A DNA stretch of 64,000 bases from Marthasterias glacialis (lineage: Eukaryota; Echinodermata; Asteroidea; Forcipulatida; Asteriidae). The translations under genes were made by a program, and so were the position numbers. The notes below the pieces were generated by a model that was given only the letters and a program-made list of their open reading frames with translations, searched no databases and was not told the DNA's origin. Numbering within the stretch: the first letter of the stretch is position 1; the number at the start of each line of letters is the position of its first letter. Shown here piece by piece: positions 30,001 to 45,000 of this stretch. The stretch lies in contig OU452230.1 of NCBI GenBank assembly GCA_911728455.2, positions 8,602,512 to 8,666,511 on the forward strand. The letters are read 5' to 3'.

Positions 30001-33000
30001 TATCAAAGCCGATGCCGTGAGCTCTGCACATCTGGAAGAAGACACTGTAGTGGACCACAGCTAGGTTGGTGTGTAACAGACGGGTGCTCATTACTGCATA
30101 GCGACTCGTATTGGGAGGTTCCTAAAAACACAATGTGGAATAAATAGAAGTGATATTCCAATGGTTGGCATGACTGGTATATAAGGTACTGTGGCACAAT
30201 TTGCAGCCATCTATGCTACAAACACCAGGGTGAGCCCCTTCTCTGATAACAACAAGTGTACTAAGTGATGTTTGAAGCTTTGCATGGTGTAGGAAAATAA
30301 GAATACACTATGAACTAGTAAACTTGCGGGTACAACCATGTGTTTGAATCTCTTTTGAAAGGAGTGTTGGCTCTGAAAAGAGCTGGAGTGGTCTCGACAT
30401 TTCGATCAGTATACTCTGATCATCTTCAGGAGAATCGTTTCCTGAAGACGATCAGAGTATACTGATCGAAACGTCGAGACCACTCCGGCTCTTTTCAGAG
30501 CCAACACTCCTTTCAAAAGAGATTCAAACACATGGTTGTACCCGCAAGTTTACTAGTTCATAGTGTATTCTAATCTAACAAGTGTACTGGAGTCTCAAAT
30601 TACTTGCAATACACAACACACAGGATCTCGGCATGACATCCCATCCAAAGGATGAAGCAATTATTGTAATGTGTCTTGCCCAGGCATGGTATTTGGCCCA
30701 TGGAAAAAAGTAGGACAATTTTATAGAGTACCTACATGTACATTGTGGTGTTGACTTTTAAATAGACTTTTCAGGCTGTTTAGTAACAATTTTACTGATT
30801 TTTCTGATGGCAAAATAATGGAAATCAGACTAAACTAGGCAAAATATCATGCCTGGTCTTGCCTAAACCTAGCAGTCATGGCAGTGCCCTGTATTAAATC
30901 GCTGTGTGTCCAGCAAAAGGACGTAAGGAAAGTTCCCGGCAAAAGGACGTATGCAATTTATGTTAAAATTTATGTTTCAAGAATTATGAGCGGGAAAGTT
31001 TGGTAAACATGTTGCCATGCCAAATTCATTCTAGAAAGGTTAAATTCTGCATGGGGAATGGGGAAACATGTCTTCAGGGTAATTCTAGCAAAAAAACTAT
31101 ATCAAAAATGATATATTGTTCATGTCAGGAGCCATTTTGTTGCTTACGTCCTTTTGTTACAGGGACAAACTACTTTATGTTCCCGGCAAAAGGGCGTAAG
31201 GCCTTATGCCCCTTTGCCAGGCACACGACGAAATACCTGTAATGCCATGCATTTTAAGCTGTAAACTACTACTTTGTCTAAAAGTTATGGCATACACAAA
31301 CTTTAATTTGGTCAAAACTTTCACAAAGGTCATTTGAGGTCATGTGGTGTACTGTACTATGAATTATAAATAGGGCCACATTAATTGGGCTGAAAATTGG
31401 GCCGATTTGATCAAGCCAGGACTCTGCTTGGAATAGGGACACAAGTGTCACGACTGGAATCTAAACCAACAGTCTGGCCCTTTTTTCGAAACCACGGCTT
31501 GGGCTTGGCCTTAGGCTCTGTCAGTTATTTAGAAAGCGTGCTTTTTCCTTACAGGGTTTCAAACAAGCGGATAGGGCCCAAGCAGGAGCCCAAGCCGAAG
31601 CCGTGGTTTCGAAGAAAGGCCTCTGACAGTACAAGAGCTATTAGGCCCGGTGAGCTAGACTAACCAACCATAACACTCCACACCAGTCAACCATGACACT
31701 CCAGACCACTTATTCATGACACTCCAAGGAAAATCTACCACTCCTTTGTGAAGATGTACACTAACCTCTGACTCTAGATCTTCATATCTCCGTCTGATAC
31801 TCTTCTTCCGTTCCTTCTTGGGAGGAGATACATGAAACTCGCACGTCTTATTATTCAGCACCCCTCCAGTGACGTAGAGCATAAGACTTGTTAAGGATAC
31901 AGTGTCATCGTACCAAAGGTTAAGGTCAACGGCCCACAGCTTTTGTTCTCTCTGAGAGAAATTACATGAAAAAAAGAAAGAATATAAAAGTGAAGGTGAA
32001 TTCCCCTTTGCTCTTTCACGACATCAATATATCATCAAAGTGAATTTGTTTGTGATAAGAAAACCAGACTTACAGTGTTAGGGTCAATAAATGTGACCAG
32101 ATCGACAGTGAAGTATCCCATGACACTTCGCTGTAAACAACTCTTGGCGATCTTAGCACAAGCCTGATTCAGAGGGACGGGATCTACGGAGGATTGAGGC
32201 ACAGATAATCCCCAGCTGTTGAAGGGACTGTGAGCATGAATCTGATCCCCTGAGGAGATTAACGTCACTCTATTGTCAGGTGTGATTAGGATGTTCACTG
32301 TGATGGCCGTTACACTCTCAGAGGGAGGACAGGCTTCTATTACACCCCCTGGAGAAAGAAGGGAAAAATCGAGGATAAAGAAAATTGTCTGTTTTCTTAT
32401 CCAGCGCAGACGTGTGATAACTATCGTATACTCAGTGCTTTCCGAAATCCTGCGGAAAAAACTCACAGGCTACAGGGATTTGAACACACGACCCACGTAT
32501 TCTAGAGCAGACAGCTTAACCACTAGACCTCGAAGAGTGCCAGTGACAAGAGGCCAGTTCGAATTTGCAGCCAGTACTGCAGCATGTTAATAGATGTAAT
32601 AAATACAACGGGGATAAAGAACATAATTTTTGTTTTGTTTTACTCTTACGAGCATGCTCGGTGGTGTAGTGGTTAACACATCTGCTCTAAAACACAAGGG
32701 TTGTGGGCTCGAATCCCGCAGGAGTAGTACAGCCTGTGGATTTTGTTCTCCGCATGACTCAAAAAAACACTGAGTATACAGTGCTTACCACACAATGGTG
32801 TGTTGGGTGATGTTTAAAAATGTTCTTTAACAATGTTGCTCTTCAGACCGATCAATCAAACCCTCCTCACTATACATGAGTGGCAACATGCTGCCCTATT
32901 ATATGGTCTAGCAACCTGCCTCACACATCAACATTGCCAAAACAAAAAATATATAAATACAATAGGCCGTATTTTTGGAAGCGCAAGAGGGCACAATACT

Positions 33001-36000
33001 AATTCCATTTTGAAAGTACAAAATAATATTTCAATACATTAAAATACAAATTTTCCAAGTAACTATCTTACACTGATTACACTGTAAAACTGTCAATACA
33101 AAAAAAATTAACAGTTAATTAGAAGTCTAACTGCATCTGGTTTACCAGACTATTTCTATGGTTTGACCCCCAATCTACCCCAAAGAGCGCCCTCTTGCAG
33201 TCAAAAATAAGGTCTATTAAGCATAAACAAGAGATGAAAAAAATGGCAACTTGGACATATGGAACAATTTACAGGCGACCAGGTCCCGGCAATCTCTGAG
33301 AAGAAGAAAAACCTTCTCAGTTAAATACAATTCACACAATTTACTTGGAAAAAAGATACTGTTATACAAAAAGTAATGTTTGAAGCTTTGCATGGTGTGA
33401 AGGATAACATGTATAAATCTCTATTGGCAGGAGTGGTGGCTCTTTTCAGAGCCACCACTCCTTCCCAAAAGAGATTTACACATGGTTGTACCCGCAAGTT
33501 TACTAGTTATAGTTTTATGTCAACAATTATCTTTTGCTTTTACAGTATTCCTTTTGCACACACAAGAGTGGGTTGCCTCTATGTTGCCTGTAAAAATTGC
33601 CTTGTGTGATGAGGCCTTCAAAGCAGCAAATGGTATTGTAGTAGATATGAACCAAAAATGGCAAAATGGTTTAATGGGGCAATAGTCCTCCAGAAAAAAC
33701 CTCTCTCTTAGAGTTGGTGTCTATTTCATAGCAAGGGAGTGTGGAGTGAGTTCAGACAATGTTCAATCCAAACGGTCATAATGTGGCAACATTTCTTTGC
33801 ATGGTGTAAAATGTACATTTTATTTGGTACTCTTTCAGAGCGAAATTTGAAACATGACGTCATTGGATGTCAACAAAAAATGAATATAGGTTTTGAGGCA
33901 TTTCATGGTGAGGTATCAATGTATATTTGGTTTGCAGTAACACCATGGTGATTATATCTACTTTGCTATATACAGTAGATTGTTCTTGTGAGAACTTGTC
34001 CTGTTATTATTCTACTACAATAAATGGGTTTGTACATTTCACACAGGAACTGTTTGTTAGTCAAAAGGTCAAATGCCGTATAAATTGAATATCATGAAAA
34101 TTCAGGAATAAACTAAAAATTCTCCGTACAAAAATGAAGTGTGACGTCATTGGATGTTTTTGGATGTTAAAACATTTTCCACTGAAAGGGCATGAAATAC
34201 AATAATATTTTTCACCATTACAACATGGGGCTAGAGACTTCATTTTTGTTTTCTACTTTCATAAGGACCGTATCTATTGGAAAATTCAAAAAAACGGAAT
34301 GTGACTTTACAGCCCCTCTATAACCCTAACTCCCCTGAGTGATTTACTAGGATCCTTCCCCACTCTAACAAATTCCAACACCATATGGGTAACTCAACAC
34401 CTAAACTGTGGTACTCTGATTTATGGTGGTATGCCTGAACCCATGTAAAGCATGATCAGTTTACTCATGCAGTCCTCAGTCCAACAAAATCCAACAAAAC
34501 CTGCTGTTAGAGTTTGATGGAATGGGGACTGTAAGGGGTTAAAGGGGAGTTCAGTTACGTATTGACCAGGTCTTACCAGACCTTTTTGCAGTCTGTTAAA
34601 AACCTAACCGAGTGTGAAATACCTTGACTAAGAAACGCTTCCAGAAATTTGGCCCACGTTGGGAAGAGTTTCTTGTTGACGGGTGTGGCATTCGTGGCAA
34701 GAATTTCCGGTATCTCCGAGTGGATCTTTATATAAGCTGGCTCCTGTAGGGACACAAACAGTTGGAAATAATGCGTGGTGTGCATGTAATTGCAGGAAAA
34801 AACTTCTATCTGCATGGTACGTTATTGTGTTGCCATATGGGCCTAGGCCGGTCCATTTACTGATGGACTCAAGTATTGTACATGTCAGAATCATCATGCC
34901 TGGGCTCGATACAACAGTTTTACCCTTGAGCTTGACAGGAATATATAAGGGTCATTCCATGAAGGTGGAACACTAGGGACACTGTTACATCGTTACCGCC
35001 TACAAAGCTTTTTCACCACTTCACTAGTCTACTTGGTCAATCTTGCTTTACATAGTATAAATAACACCAAACAGGAATCATAAAAAGGTTTTACTGGATT
35101 ACTGCGGTGTAAAATAAACGTGATACAGTGCCTGCACTGATGTAATGAGGACACCATGGATGTGACATCGTGACATATCCTTAATTTTCTCAGCCATGTG
35201 TACGTTACTAGCCTTTTATGGATTTGGCATCAAGTTTCTGTTGAACATTGTAAATTTGTTTATTACTTTTATACCATTGCAAAATATGTGTTACAAGCAT
35301 GATGTCCCTGTTACAGTGTTACCTTGAATTTTTAAGAATATTAGCACAAATATCAGGTAAGATGGTGTGGGAAGGATTTGAAACTTTCTAAAATACTTTT
35401 AACAACCAAATATAAGGTAATGATTGATAAACACAATATTAGAATCAACAATTTTTTTAACAAAAATTATAATACTGAAAAATGTCACAAATTGTTTCCC
35501 ACCTTCATGGAATGACCCATATATATTTTTTATTAAAATCTAATTTAAAAATAGAATTGGGCCCAATCTTGATTGTGTCTATTCCATACCTGGGCCCACT
35601 TCTTGGACCATTTCTCCCCGTACCGCGCTGCTTCTTTCTTGGCCCAAGCGTGGCATCTCAGATGCGGTGTGATGTCACAGTAGGCGATACCCCGTCCGTC
35701 AAACTCGTCGTCCAGCTTGAAGAGGTAGCGTCTGACATCCAGGTTGTCGGTTACCAGTTGGGCAAGACTTTCATGAAGCTGGGAAACAAATTGTAAAACA
35801 TCTTGTTATTGCCCAATTTATGTTGTTTGTGCAAAAGATACATGTACTAAAATATGTAAGTTTATGTTCACAGACAATGATGATGTCATGTATAAGGCCA
35901 TTATTTGGTGATGCAAAATGTTTTTTGTACTGACTTAATTTTGTCAATAAAAAAACAACAACAAAACTTGATGTGCACGCTGGGTTGTTTTGTTGAGTAT

Positions 36001-39000
36001 TTTATTTGCCTGTTACATATAGATCTTAGATTTACAATACGAGCAGGCAATTTTCACAAAGAGGCAAAGTTAAAGGACATGTGGAATAGAGTTTTCATTC
36101 ATTACGCTTGATTTAGGCCTTTTCGGAAACAAATTTTTTGCCCTGTAAAAAGGAACATTGCACCTCTAAGCGGGTATTGAAGGTATACAGTTTTCCATCA
36201 GTGCTGATCACTCAATCCTTGACCAAGTGGTTCTCCTTTGAACCCGATCTGTTACGAGTCATATTATGATGCTTTCAGATCAGGTCATGTATAGCACGTA
36301 CCTTCACCAAACTGTTCAGGTGCGTTACTGGGGCACAGGGGCTAGCAACCCTTGTGTTCGTCTCCTTCTTGCTGCATTTTTTTTACTCTTTCTTTATTTT
36401 ATACATTTTTTCTCATGTCATTTTCCCCCTTTTTTACTCTGAACTGCAGTGAACCATTTGATTGGCCTATCAGAATGACCTCTTTAGTCAAATACTGATG
36501 TGGCTATTGTTCACAGTTGCTTTTATAAGAAAAGAAAAGAAAAGAAAAAAAACTCCACAAAAAAAACGTTATGGTCTGTTTTACCAACCTGTTCTAAACT
36601 GTAGACGTCGTAATCCGATGGAGGAACGTCAACATTTGCGCTGACAAAGATTCTCTTAGAACCAGACTTGGTGGAGTAGAGATGAGATACCTCTGGCTCA
36701 CATCCTAATATTGGCAAATCTATCAATGATCAACAGCAGGTGTAACAAAATGAAAGGATTAGGTAATATCCAAAATAAAATTTGGCTTCTTAATGCCTTG
36801 CTTTTGCTTTTGGTCTCAAACGATATGAAGATCAAAGGGTTGAAATGAACTTGTCTGTCCATTGACAAAAGTTGTAATCTTTAGGGATGATGCATCATTT
36901 TAATAAGTATACTCTGATCGTCTTCATTTCCTCCTGAAGACAATCAGAGTATACTGATCGAAACGTCGAGACCACTCTGGCTCTTTTCAGAGCCAACACT
37001 CCTTTCAAAAGAGATTCAAACACATGGTTGTACCCGAAAGTTTACTAGTTAATAGCTTATTCTTAAGTATAGGATCTGTCAACACTTTCAAACTGGCGGG
37101 TAACATAAATACTATTTTGGGAGATATGGCATTGCTGCACTGACAAGACAGTTATGTTCGTTACAAAAAGACTTCTGCCATGCCTGTAGGGCAAGAATCA
37201 AACAGAAAGAAAATGGTTCCCTCAAGTGAAGTATAATTCTCGATTCAAAACATACTCAGTTCATCCGCTAGAGATAGGTCATCCTTGTGCATAACTCCAG
37301 GTACAATATACGCCTCCTTCCCTGCAATCAGGTTGCGTATTCTCTGCAATGCCCGAGGACTGTACTTTAGTAATGTTGAAAGACACATACTGTGAGTCTG
37401 TGGGGGAAAAAGCAAGGGCAAGATCAGCCTGTTATTGATTTAACCCTTTTATTCATGGTGACAATTTCTAGCAACTTGACCAACAATTTGGAACGAATCA
37501 ACTGCACAGGTTGTGTATGGTGGCACGACTGTGCACAAAACTAACAGTGAACATGTGCACACTGTGTGGATGTATTAACCACATGATATCATATTGCATG
37601 CTGGTATCATTCAAAACGTCAGTGGATGATGTTGATTGGTCGGACAGTAGGAGGGTTAAGAAATTTGTTCTTATATTTATCATGAAGGAATCATTGACAC
37701 ATTGAACAAGCCCTGACGTTGGTAGGCCTAAGAAAACCCATCAAGGTAAGAATGTCAAGAAATTTCAGCTTTAGGTGTGGGTGGAAACACACACACATGA
37801 GGAAACCTTTGCAATAAAGTAGCACTGAAAACTCTGGATCGAGGTGAGATATAAACTGGGGTACACAGGGGTGAAACACAGGGAAACTACCAATAGACCG
37901 ATCTATTAAGCCCCGCCTTCTTACGTATTGACCAATCACAGCCTTGACAAATGTCCGATACATTAAAAAGTAAACAAACCGCCGCCATTGTTCTGACACA
38001 CAACAGCACACACAACTGTACTTACTTTTGTTTTGTTTTAATTTTGTCGTACTTCTGTTGGTGCAAATCCCACAGCAGTGGTCTCTGTACAGTTGTGTAA
38101 AAGTGGTTTAACAGTGTTCCTGTCTGCATTGTTCTTTGGACTCAAGGCACTGCTCAAAAGGCCACAAAACTAAATGATTAATCCATACTGTTCACAAAAA
38201 CCATGTACGTATGTGTATCGGATACGTGTGTGTAGCCGCAACCGAACCACCGCTGCGATCGTGGCAAGAAAGGCACACTATGTGCTGTTGCTAGGCAGTT
38301 GCTAAGGTAGGCAGGGCTTAATGGATCCGTCTATTCAGCATCGTACTAACTGGTGGATACTAGCACTAACAAAAAACTATTGGATTACTTACAGGGAAGC
38401 TATTGATGGCCTCCGGTACGATGATCTTAAAGCGATCTGACATGTCTTTCTGATCTTCAACATTGCCGCTCTCTACTGCTGGCCTGAGTCCAAGCAGCTT
38501 GTTGTAATATTGGAGGGTTTCGTCGTTAATGTTGACTGGTGATACATAGATTACCTCGACGTTGGGATCTGGGCAATGCATGACAATGAAAACTTGGGTA
38601 AATCTACATTCAAGTTAGGTAATTCTTGGGTATTGACTCAATTCACCTGATGTAATCATCACATTAATCTTTGTGGCATCATTTTGGGAGTCAATGTCCC
38701 CATGTGTTCTACAGTGTAGTGTGCTTCTCGGGCGACGCGGCCTGTACAAGCTCACCATATTTTTTTACATGCAATTTGACTCCGAGCGTGGCAGACAGTA
38801 TCCGGCTGCGATGCTGGTGCAAGGGAACATATGGAACAATGAGTAGAGACCCATTTCAAGATGTGTAATAAAGTTCAATCTTCCTGCCAATTTGGGATCA
38901 ACTCACGCCTACCGTATGATGCGTGTTTAGGGCCTTGTCACAAGAGGCAATTTTGAAAAGGCAACTTTAAAGGTTACTGGTTCGAATCCTGTACGGTCCT

Positions 39001-42000
39001 TTGTTTTCTTTCTATCACTTTATTTTTTCCTTTTTAGTCTTTTTGGGGCTAGTTTTCTCTTTAAACTTATTGAATGTTTGTTGTTATTTTTCATCACATT
39101 TCTGGTTTCCGGGAAAAAGGGTCAGAGAACTTGTTTTTGCGATGTCGTTTGGGGGAAAAAAAAAATCGCTGCCTGGAACTGGTTGCCTGTTAAATTGACT
39201 CAATCGACATGGCCTATCATGGTTACAACCACAGGCACTGTTTACAATGGCAAAGCGTTTAATATTCACACACCAACTCTGACGTTCATGATACGGTGCT
39301 TAAATTCTTGGTTCCTAGAATCTGCAGGGAATGTCACTCACCTTGTAAGTCACATAACCTTGCCATCTGCTGGTTCTGCTGGATGTTGAAATCTCCGATA
39401 GTCGTTCTGATCTTTTGCGAGTAGCCTAGGGAGGGAATGTGGATGATGACGCGACGATTCTTCTGAATTCGATCCCAGGACGATGAAAACTCCTACGTAA
39501 AAGTAGAAAGTCATGACTAAGATTTCTCACAAACGGATTCGGATTCTATATACATGTAGGATTCGAACTGCCTCCAGCTTACCGGGCAAGCTCAGTGGTC
39601 TAGTGGTAAGACATCTGCTTTAGAAAGACAAAGGTTGTGGATTCGAATCCCACCTGAGTAATATGCCTGTGGATTTTTTCTTAGAACTCAGGATAGTACT
39701 GAGTATACAGTGCCCAACCATCGGTGTATGGGTAAAACACAAATGACAGTCTTTAGTATTGCATTCAAAGCTAAATTATAAGTAAGATTGGTATATCTGT
39801 GATGATTGAGCTATCATAGATGACGGAACTCCTTAAAATAGTAAGATTCCTTTGCAAGACCCTCAAGATCTAAAGGCTACAGGATGTAGTCTGATCTATG
39901 AAGTATCTTTCATTTACCCGCCACGATAACATGGCATAATTACCGCTTACAACTTTTTAAGGTGCAGCTATCTTTACCTTGGATTTCCTCCTGAAGTCCT
40001 CCAGCTGAATGCGTCTCGTCTCTTTGAGCTGTTTCCTCACCTTGGCCATCTTGACATGCATAACCCATGAGATGGCGATCACCCCTGCAGCCCACTTCTT
40101 CCTACGGTAGTCCAGGTACAACGATCGGTCCTTGTAACGTCTCCACGTCGCTTGGATCTTCGTCGCTGCCATCTCGTCTCCGTCCGGTCCCAAGAACCTC
40201 CGACCGGGCCGATTGATGAGGGCCATGACATCATCAATGTTTAGTACAACACCAAGAAGGGCTTTGGTAGTGGGTGGCTTATCCAGCTCAAACTCCACCG
40301 CTAAATCGGCTAATCTGTTTAGTAAACAATTCAAAAATGTAAGTGAATGTTATGCACTCTAAAAGAATGAGTTGAAAAGTGAAGAAATTTCTTTATGTGC
40401 AAAAAGGCCTAAAATACTCAAAGACAGGACAAACACAAAAATTATAATCTTCAAGAAATCTGTAAAGTTATTTCTTAGGCATTGTTCATCATATGAGTAG
40501 AAGTAGCACAAACAAATCTAGAAACTAAGAGAAAAAAATTCATTATCTTTTCATTTGTCAACCTCATAATGCAGAAAAAGTGCAAAGATCAACCAAAATA
40601 GCAAAAGTTTTATCTCATCGTGTTTTACACAAATTTCTCACCCAACTAATTTAGAGGTTGCTCTTTATTGGCTTTGTCATGTTTGTCTTCAAAACTAAAA
40701 CCATAAGTAGATCTTAGGTTAGAATCCGGTGCATTACGACCTGTGAAGAGAGAGCCTTTTCTAAGTCGTAAAACACAAACCAAAACCAATTTTTATTTAA
40801 AACAAAAACAAATCAGTATTGTCAACAGTGTTTCTTCAACCTTTTTAGACAATCATTAGCTTGTTTTATTATTTTCAATCTGTTGAACGTCATACAAAAT
40901 CTAGAGAAATTTCATATTTTAAGCAACAAAGTTATTTTCACTTTGCAGAGAGCACTTCCCAAAGTCTATGAGAATATTTTTTGAAGGGGAGCCAAGGGTC
41001 ACACAGACCATGAGCAACACAGAGGCCATGGTCTCTGTGGCTTGCCAGTGTTTGCCCTCTTTTCCTGTGACTAGCCAATGGGATCAATTAGCACTTTACA
41101 AGTCCGCCAGATTTTTGCATATTAAATTTAATTTTTGCATATTAATGTTTGCATATTCTGTATTGCATATTAAATGGGGATGCTTTTTAGCACCGAGGTA
41201 GCCTGCCCGAACCGCCTTGATAGAATTCTGACAGGTACTAAGGCGTTTTATGCGGCATTTGGCTGGCGAACCACTGTTAAAGCCCCAGCTCAACATTGGT
41301 CAAAAGAAAAACATAAATGTTCAAAGATTTACATATACATGGTATAAAGATAGTGATGGTAGAAAACTTTCCTTAAAATATTTCTGCCTGAAGTGTTATC
41401 GTTTTTAAATAATAAAGAAATAAGATCCAAAGTAAGTCTTTGTCTCAGTGAGATGAAAATTCTGCCTATAGCAATGCGTACAAACATGCTGAATACATTT
41501 TTACAGTTTTCTCGCAAATGAAACATTGAATTGAGCTGACATTTTCACAGGTTGGTTTTATTACAAATATCTTGATTTGTGCAAAGAATGGAAGCATTTA
41601 CAGTCAGTTTACCAATGTTGAGCTGGGCTTTACAGGCAAATGCTTAGATGTAACTTTAGGCTTGCTAAAATCTTATGGCTGATGACTTACTTGTCTCCGC
41701 TGACAAAAGCCAGGGGCACGGCATAGTTAGTGAGCAGTCTCTCTAGATGTCTCAACATGGTCACGATATTACCCCAAGATAAGCAGTAGTGCTGTTTGAA
41801 GGCTAAGAAGTCTTTGGATACCTCTCGTAGCTTGCCGTGCTGGATGGCAAAGCGGTGGTGCAGATGTTTGAATTCACTGGCGGGCGTTGTGGGAGGGGGC
41901 TGTCATTGACACATAAATGAGGAGTTACAAGTGAGTTCAGTAAATGAATTCAAGGGTCAGTAGAATCCCTAGAAATTGACAATATTATACAGGGTTCAAA

Positions 42001-45000
42001 GTTACTACTGGACCCTGGCCCCCAAGGCCAGTGATTTTAGCACTGGGCCAGTAAAGTCACGCCCGGACAAGTCCAGCAGTCTTGTTTTTTTCAATCAAAT
42101 AGTAATGCCTCACTATGCAGTAACTTTGATTTAAAAAAATGATGTTCAAATGGTAACTTCGAGTCTGATAAATTTAATTGAGTTCTTTATCAAAGTTTAC
42201 TTGAACCATATTAGACAAACGAGATAAATCTTCTCTTGTTCAAAATACAACTAGTTTATGTTAAAACTGTGTAGATAGTTTTTTTATCATAGTCTGGTAA
42301 ACATTTTGAGCTACAAGCCCTGCAGTCTTGTGGATTTTTCCAACAAATTCGAGCATTAGTTATACATGGACGATTCATTATGAATGGGTATAACAAATAA
42401 TGTGATTGAGTTTTGACCAACAATCATGTACAATATATGCTGTATACTCTGTGCTTTCCGAGGCTGGCAGAACAAATCCATAGGCACTTTAGGTGGAAGT
42501 CAAACCCATGATTAGAATTTGAACTTGAATTTCAACTGCACAGGTTGTTTATGGTGGCACAATAGGCCATATTTTTGACAGCAAGAGGGCGATATACTAA
42601 TTCCATTTTGAAAGTACACAAATATTTCAAAACATTAAAAATACAAATTTCCCAAGCAAATATTTTACACTGATACCATTGTAAAACCTTTGCAATAAAA
42701 AAACCCTCAAAAGTTTTATATTAACTGCTTTATTAGAAGTCTAATAACATCTGGTTTATCTCACTATTTCTATGGTTTGACCACCAATCTACCCCAAAGG
42801 GCGCCCTCTTGCAGTCAAAAATAAGGCCTATTGACCACTGAGCTAACTCTGTACTGTGTAGATGCATGCATCACATGGTATCATATTGCAGGCTGGCATT
42901 GTTTATGTATCATTCAAAACCACAGTGGAGATTAAATGGTCAAACAGTTGGAAGGTTAACTGTGTACTGTGTGGATGCATTCACCACTCAGTATCATAAT
43001 GCAGACTGGCACAGTTTATCTATCAAACCCACAGTGGATTTTATTGTACGGTCAGGCAGTAGGAGGGTTGACTGTGCACTATGTAGATGCATTAACCACA
43101 TGATATCATTATTGCAATTTGGCATAGTTTCTCTACTGCTTAAAATGACAGTGGATGATGTTAATAATAATAATAATAATAATAATCATCATCATAAAAA
43201 TAATAATAATAATAATACAGAACCCCCCAAAAAGGTTTAATGCCGCTTGAGGAGGAAGATGCATTAGGACTGTGGATTGTGTGAGTATGCATGTTTGAAC
43301 AGGTGAGATTTTAAGTTTGAGCGGTCAGACTTGAGACTGTCGATGGGTTTTGGTGCAATTAACTTACCAGCGGCTCAATGTTCCTGACGGGTACCAGGGA
43401 CTTATTGGACTTGGCTGACGCTGCACCAGACCTTGGAGAGGCCCATATCGGATCCCCATCAGCCGCACTGCTGGACATCGGTCGTCTCATGATCTGGGGT
43501 TTCATGATGGCCATAGGCTCAGGAGGGTAAGGGTCAAGGTCAAGCTTGATTGATGCTATGTTGAAACTACCATCTGATCAGCAAACAAACAATCAAAAGT
43601 GGAAACCCAGTTTGATACATTGTATTGAAATGGGGTTGGTCATGTTGGTAGGCTTGATTATGAAAACAGGGGGGGGGGTTGTTTACCTGATGGAGAAGGG
43701 AAAACATGGAGAAGGGAACAAAATGGAGAAGGGAAAAAAATGGAGACTAACTAAAGCTCAGGGTGTGCTGGAAAGTGTGTACGCGTTATACACAGCTCTC
43801 AGCCAATGACAGGCTTTCCTTTGACATCATTGCGGCCGCTGTTTGAGCAAGTGATGTCATATGCAAGGTATCTTCACAATGTATGACACTTTCCACTTGT
43901 TTATCTTCACTACCAGCATCATTGATTCGTGTAGCAACTTTTTACAATTAAAAAATTATGTACAGTTGTTAACTGAAACAGATATCTGTAAAAATATCAA
44001 GTTGCTGACATTGGTTTTTTCCCCCTTTAATTGGACCTCCTTAGTTAACCCTAACCCTCCCAAATCCATTTCACGAAGTTAGAGAACTGCAGAGGATTGA
44101 GGACTAAAAGCAGGGCTCGAATTTTACACTGGACCACAGGCCCGAGGCCAGTGATTTTAGCATCGGGCCAGTAATCTCATGACTGGACAAGTCTGGTGGT
44201 CTTGTGTTTTTCAATTGAATAATAATACCTCACTGTGTAGTATCTTTAACAAAAGGAAACATGAAAAATGATGTTCAAAATGTTGACTTTGAATCTGATC
44301 AATATCTTTCAATTCTGTATCAAAATGTACCTACCCAAAAGACAAAAAATGAGACAAATCTTCTCTTAGTGCTTGTTCAAATGAAAACACTTTTCATTTT
44401 AAACTTTGTAGAAAGTTCTTTCTCATTAAGATTCTGGTCTTGTAAAATAAATTCTGGTCCATTAAACATTTTGAGCTACAAGCCCTGCGGTCTTGTGGAA
44501 GTTTGCCCCAAATTCTAGCCCTGCTCAAAGGCCCAAATAACAACTGCTTATCACTGGGACAGGCATACCAGTCTTATCCAAACATGTTGGTGTGAAGTGA
44601 CATACAGAGAGGAGGATATTGGAGGATTGAGGTCACCTGTGTGGGCAAGTGGGCCCAGGGAGTAATGGTTTTAAAGATACCTCCAAAACTTCCAGGGGGT
44701 CCCTTGGGAATCTCTTTCTTCTCCTGTGGGTCATGTAAGGTCACCAGCTTCTGTCTGACTGGGCTGGGGTCGAGGGTCAACTCAGCAGCAGGGGGTATGA
44801 GACCCCTCTCCATTAGGCTCAGGATTCCCTTTCTGGCATCCTTCTCTGTGATAGGTGGCGGTATCAACTGCGAACACAAGATCAAAACATCATCAGTTAA
44901 AATAGCCCCCAGAGAATGCCAAGATCGACAGCACTCTGTGTCCTGCCGGTGGACAGCTCCTATAAATACCACATGACTCTCCATGGCAAAATGATATCAA

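Noticed and set aside
32653..32725. Possible functional tRNA gene (clear A and B boxes)
   Set aside because: The sequence is one of several SINE C heads followed by the same non-tRNA body. Acceptor-stem pairing is not convincing.
43546..43809. 87-codon plus-strand ORF
   Set aside because: It overlaps IQCH exon 9 on the opposite strand and intron sequence with GGAGAAGGGAA repeats. No homology recognised.
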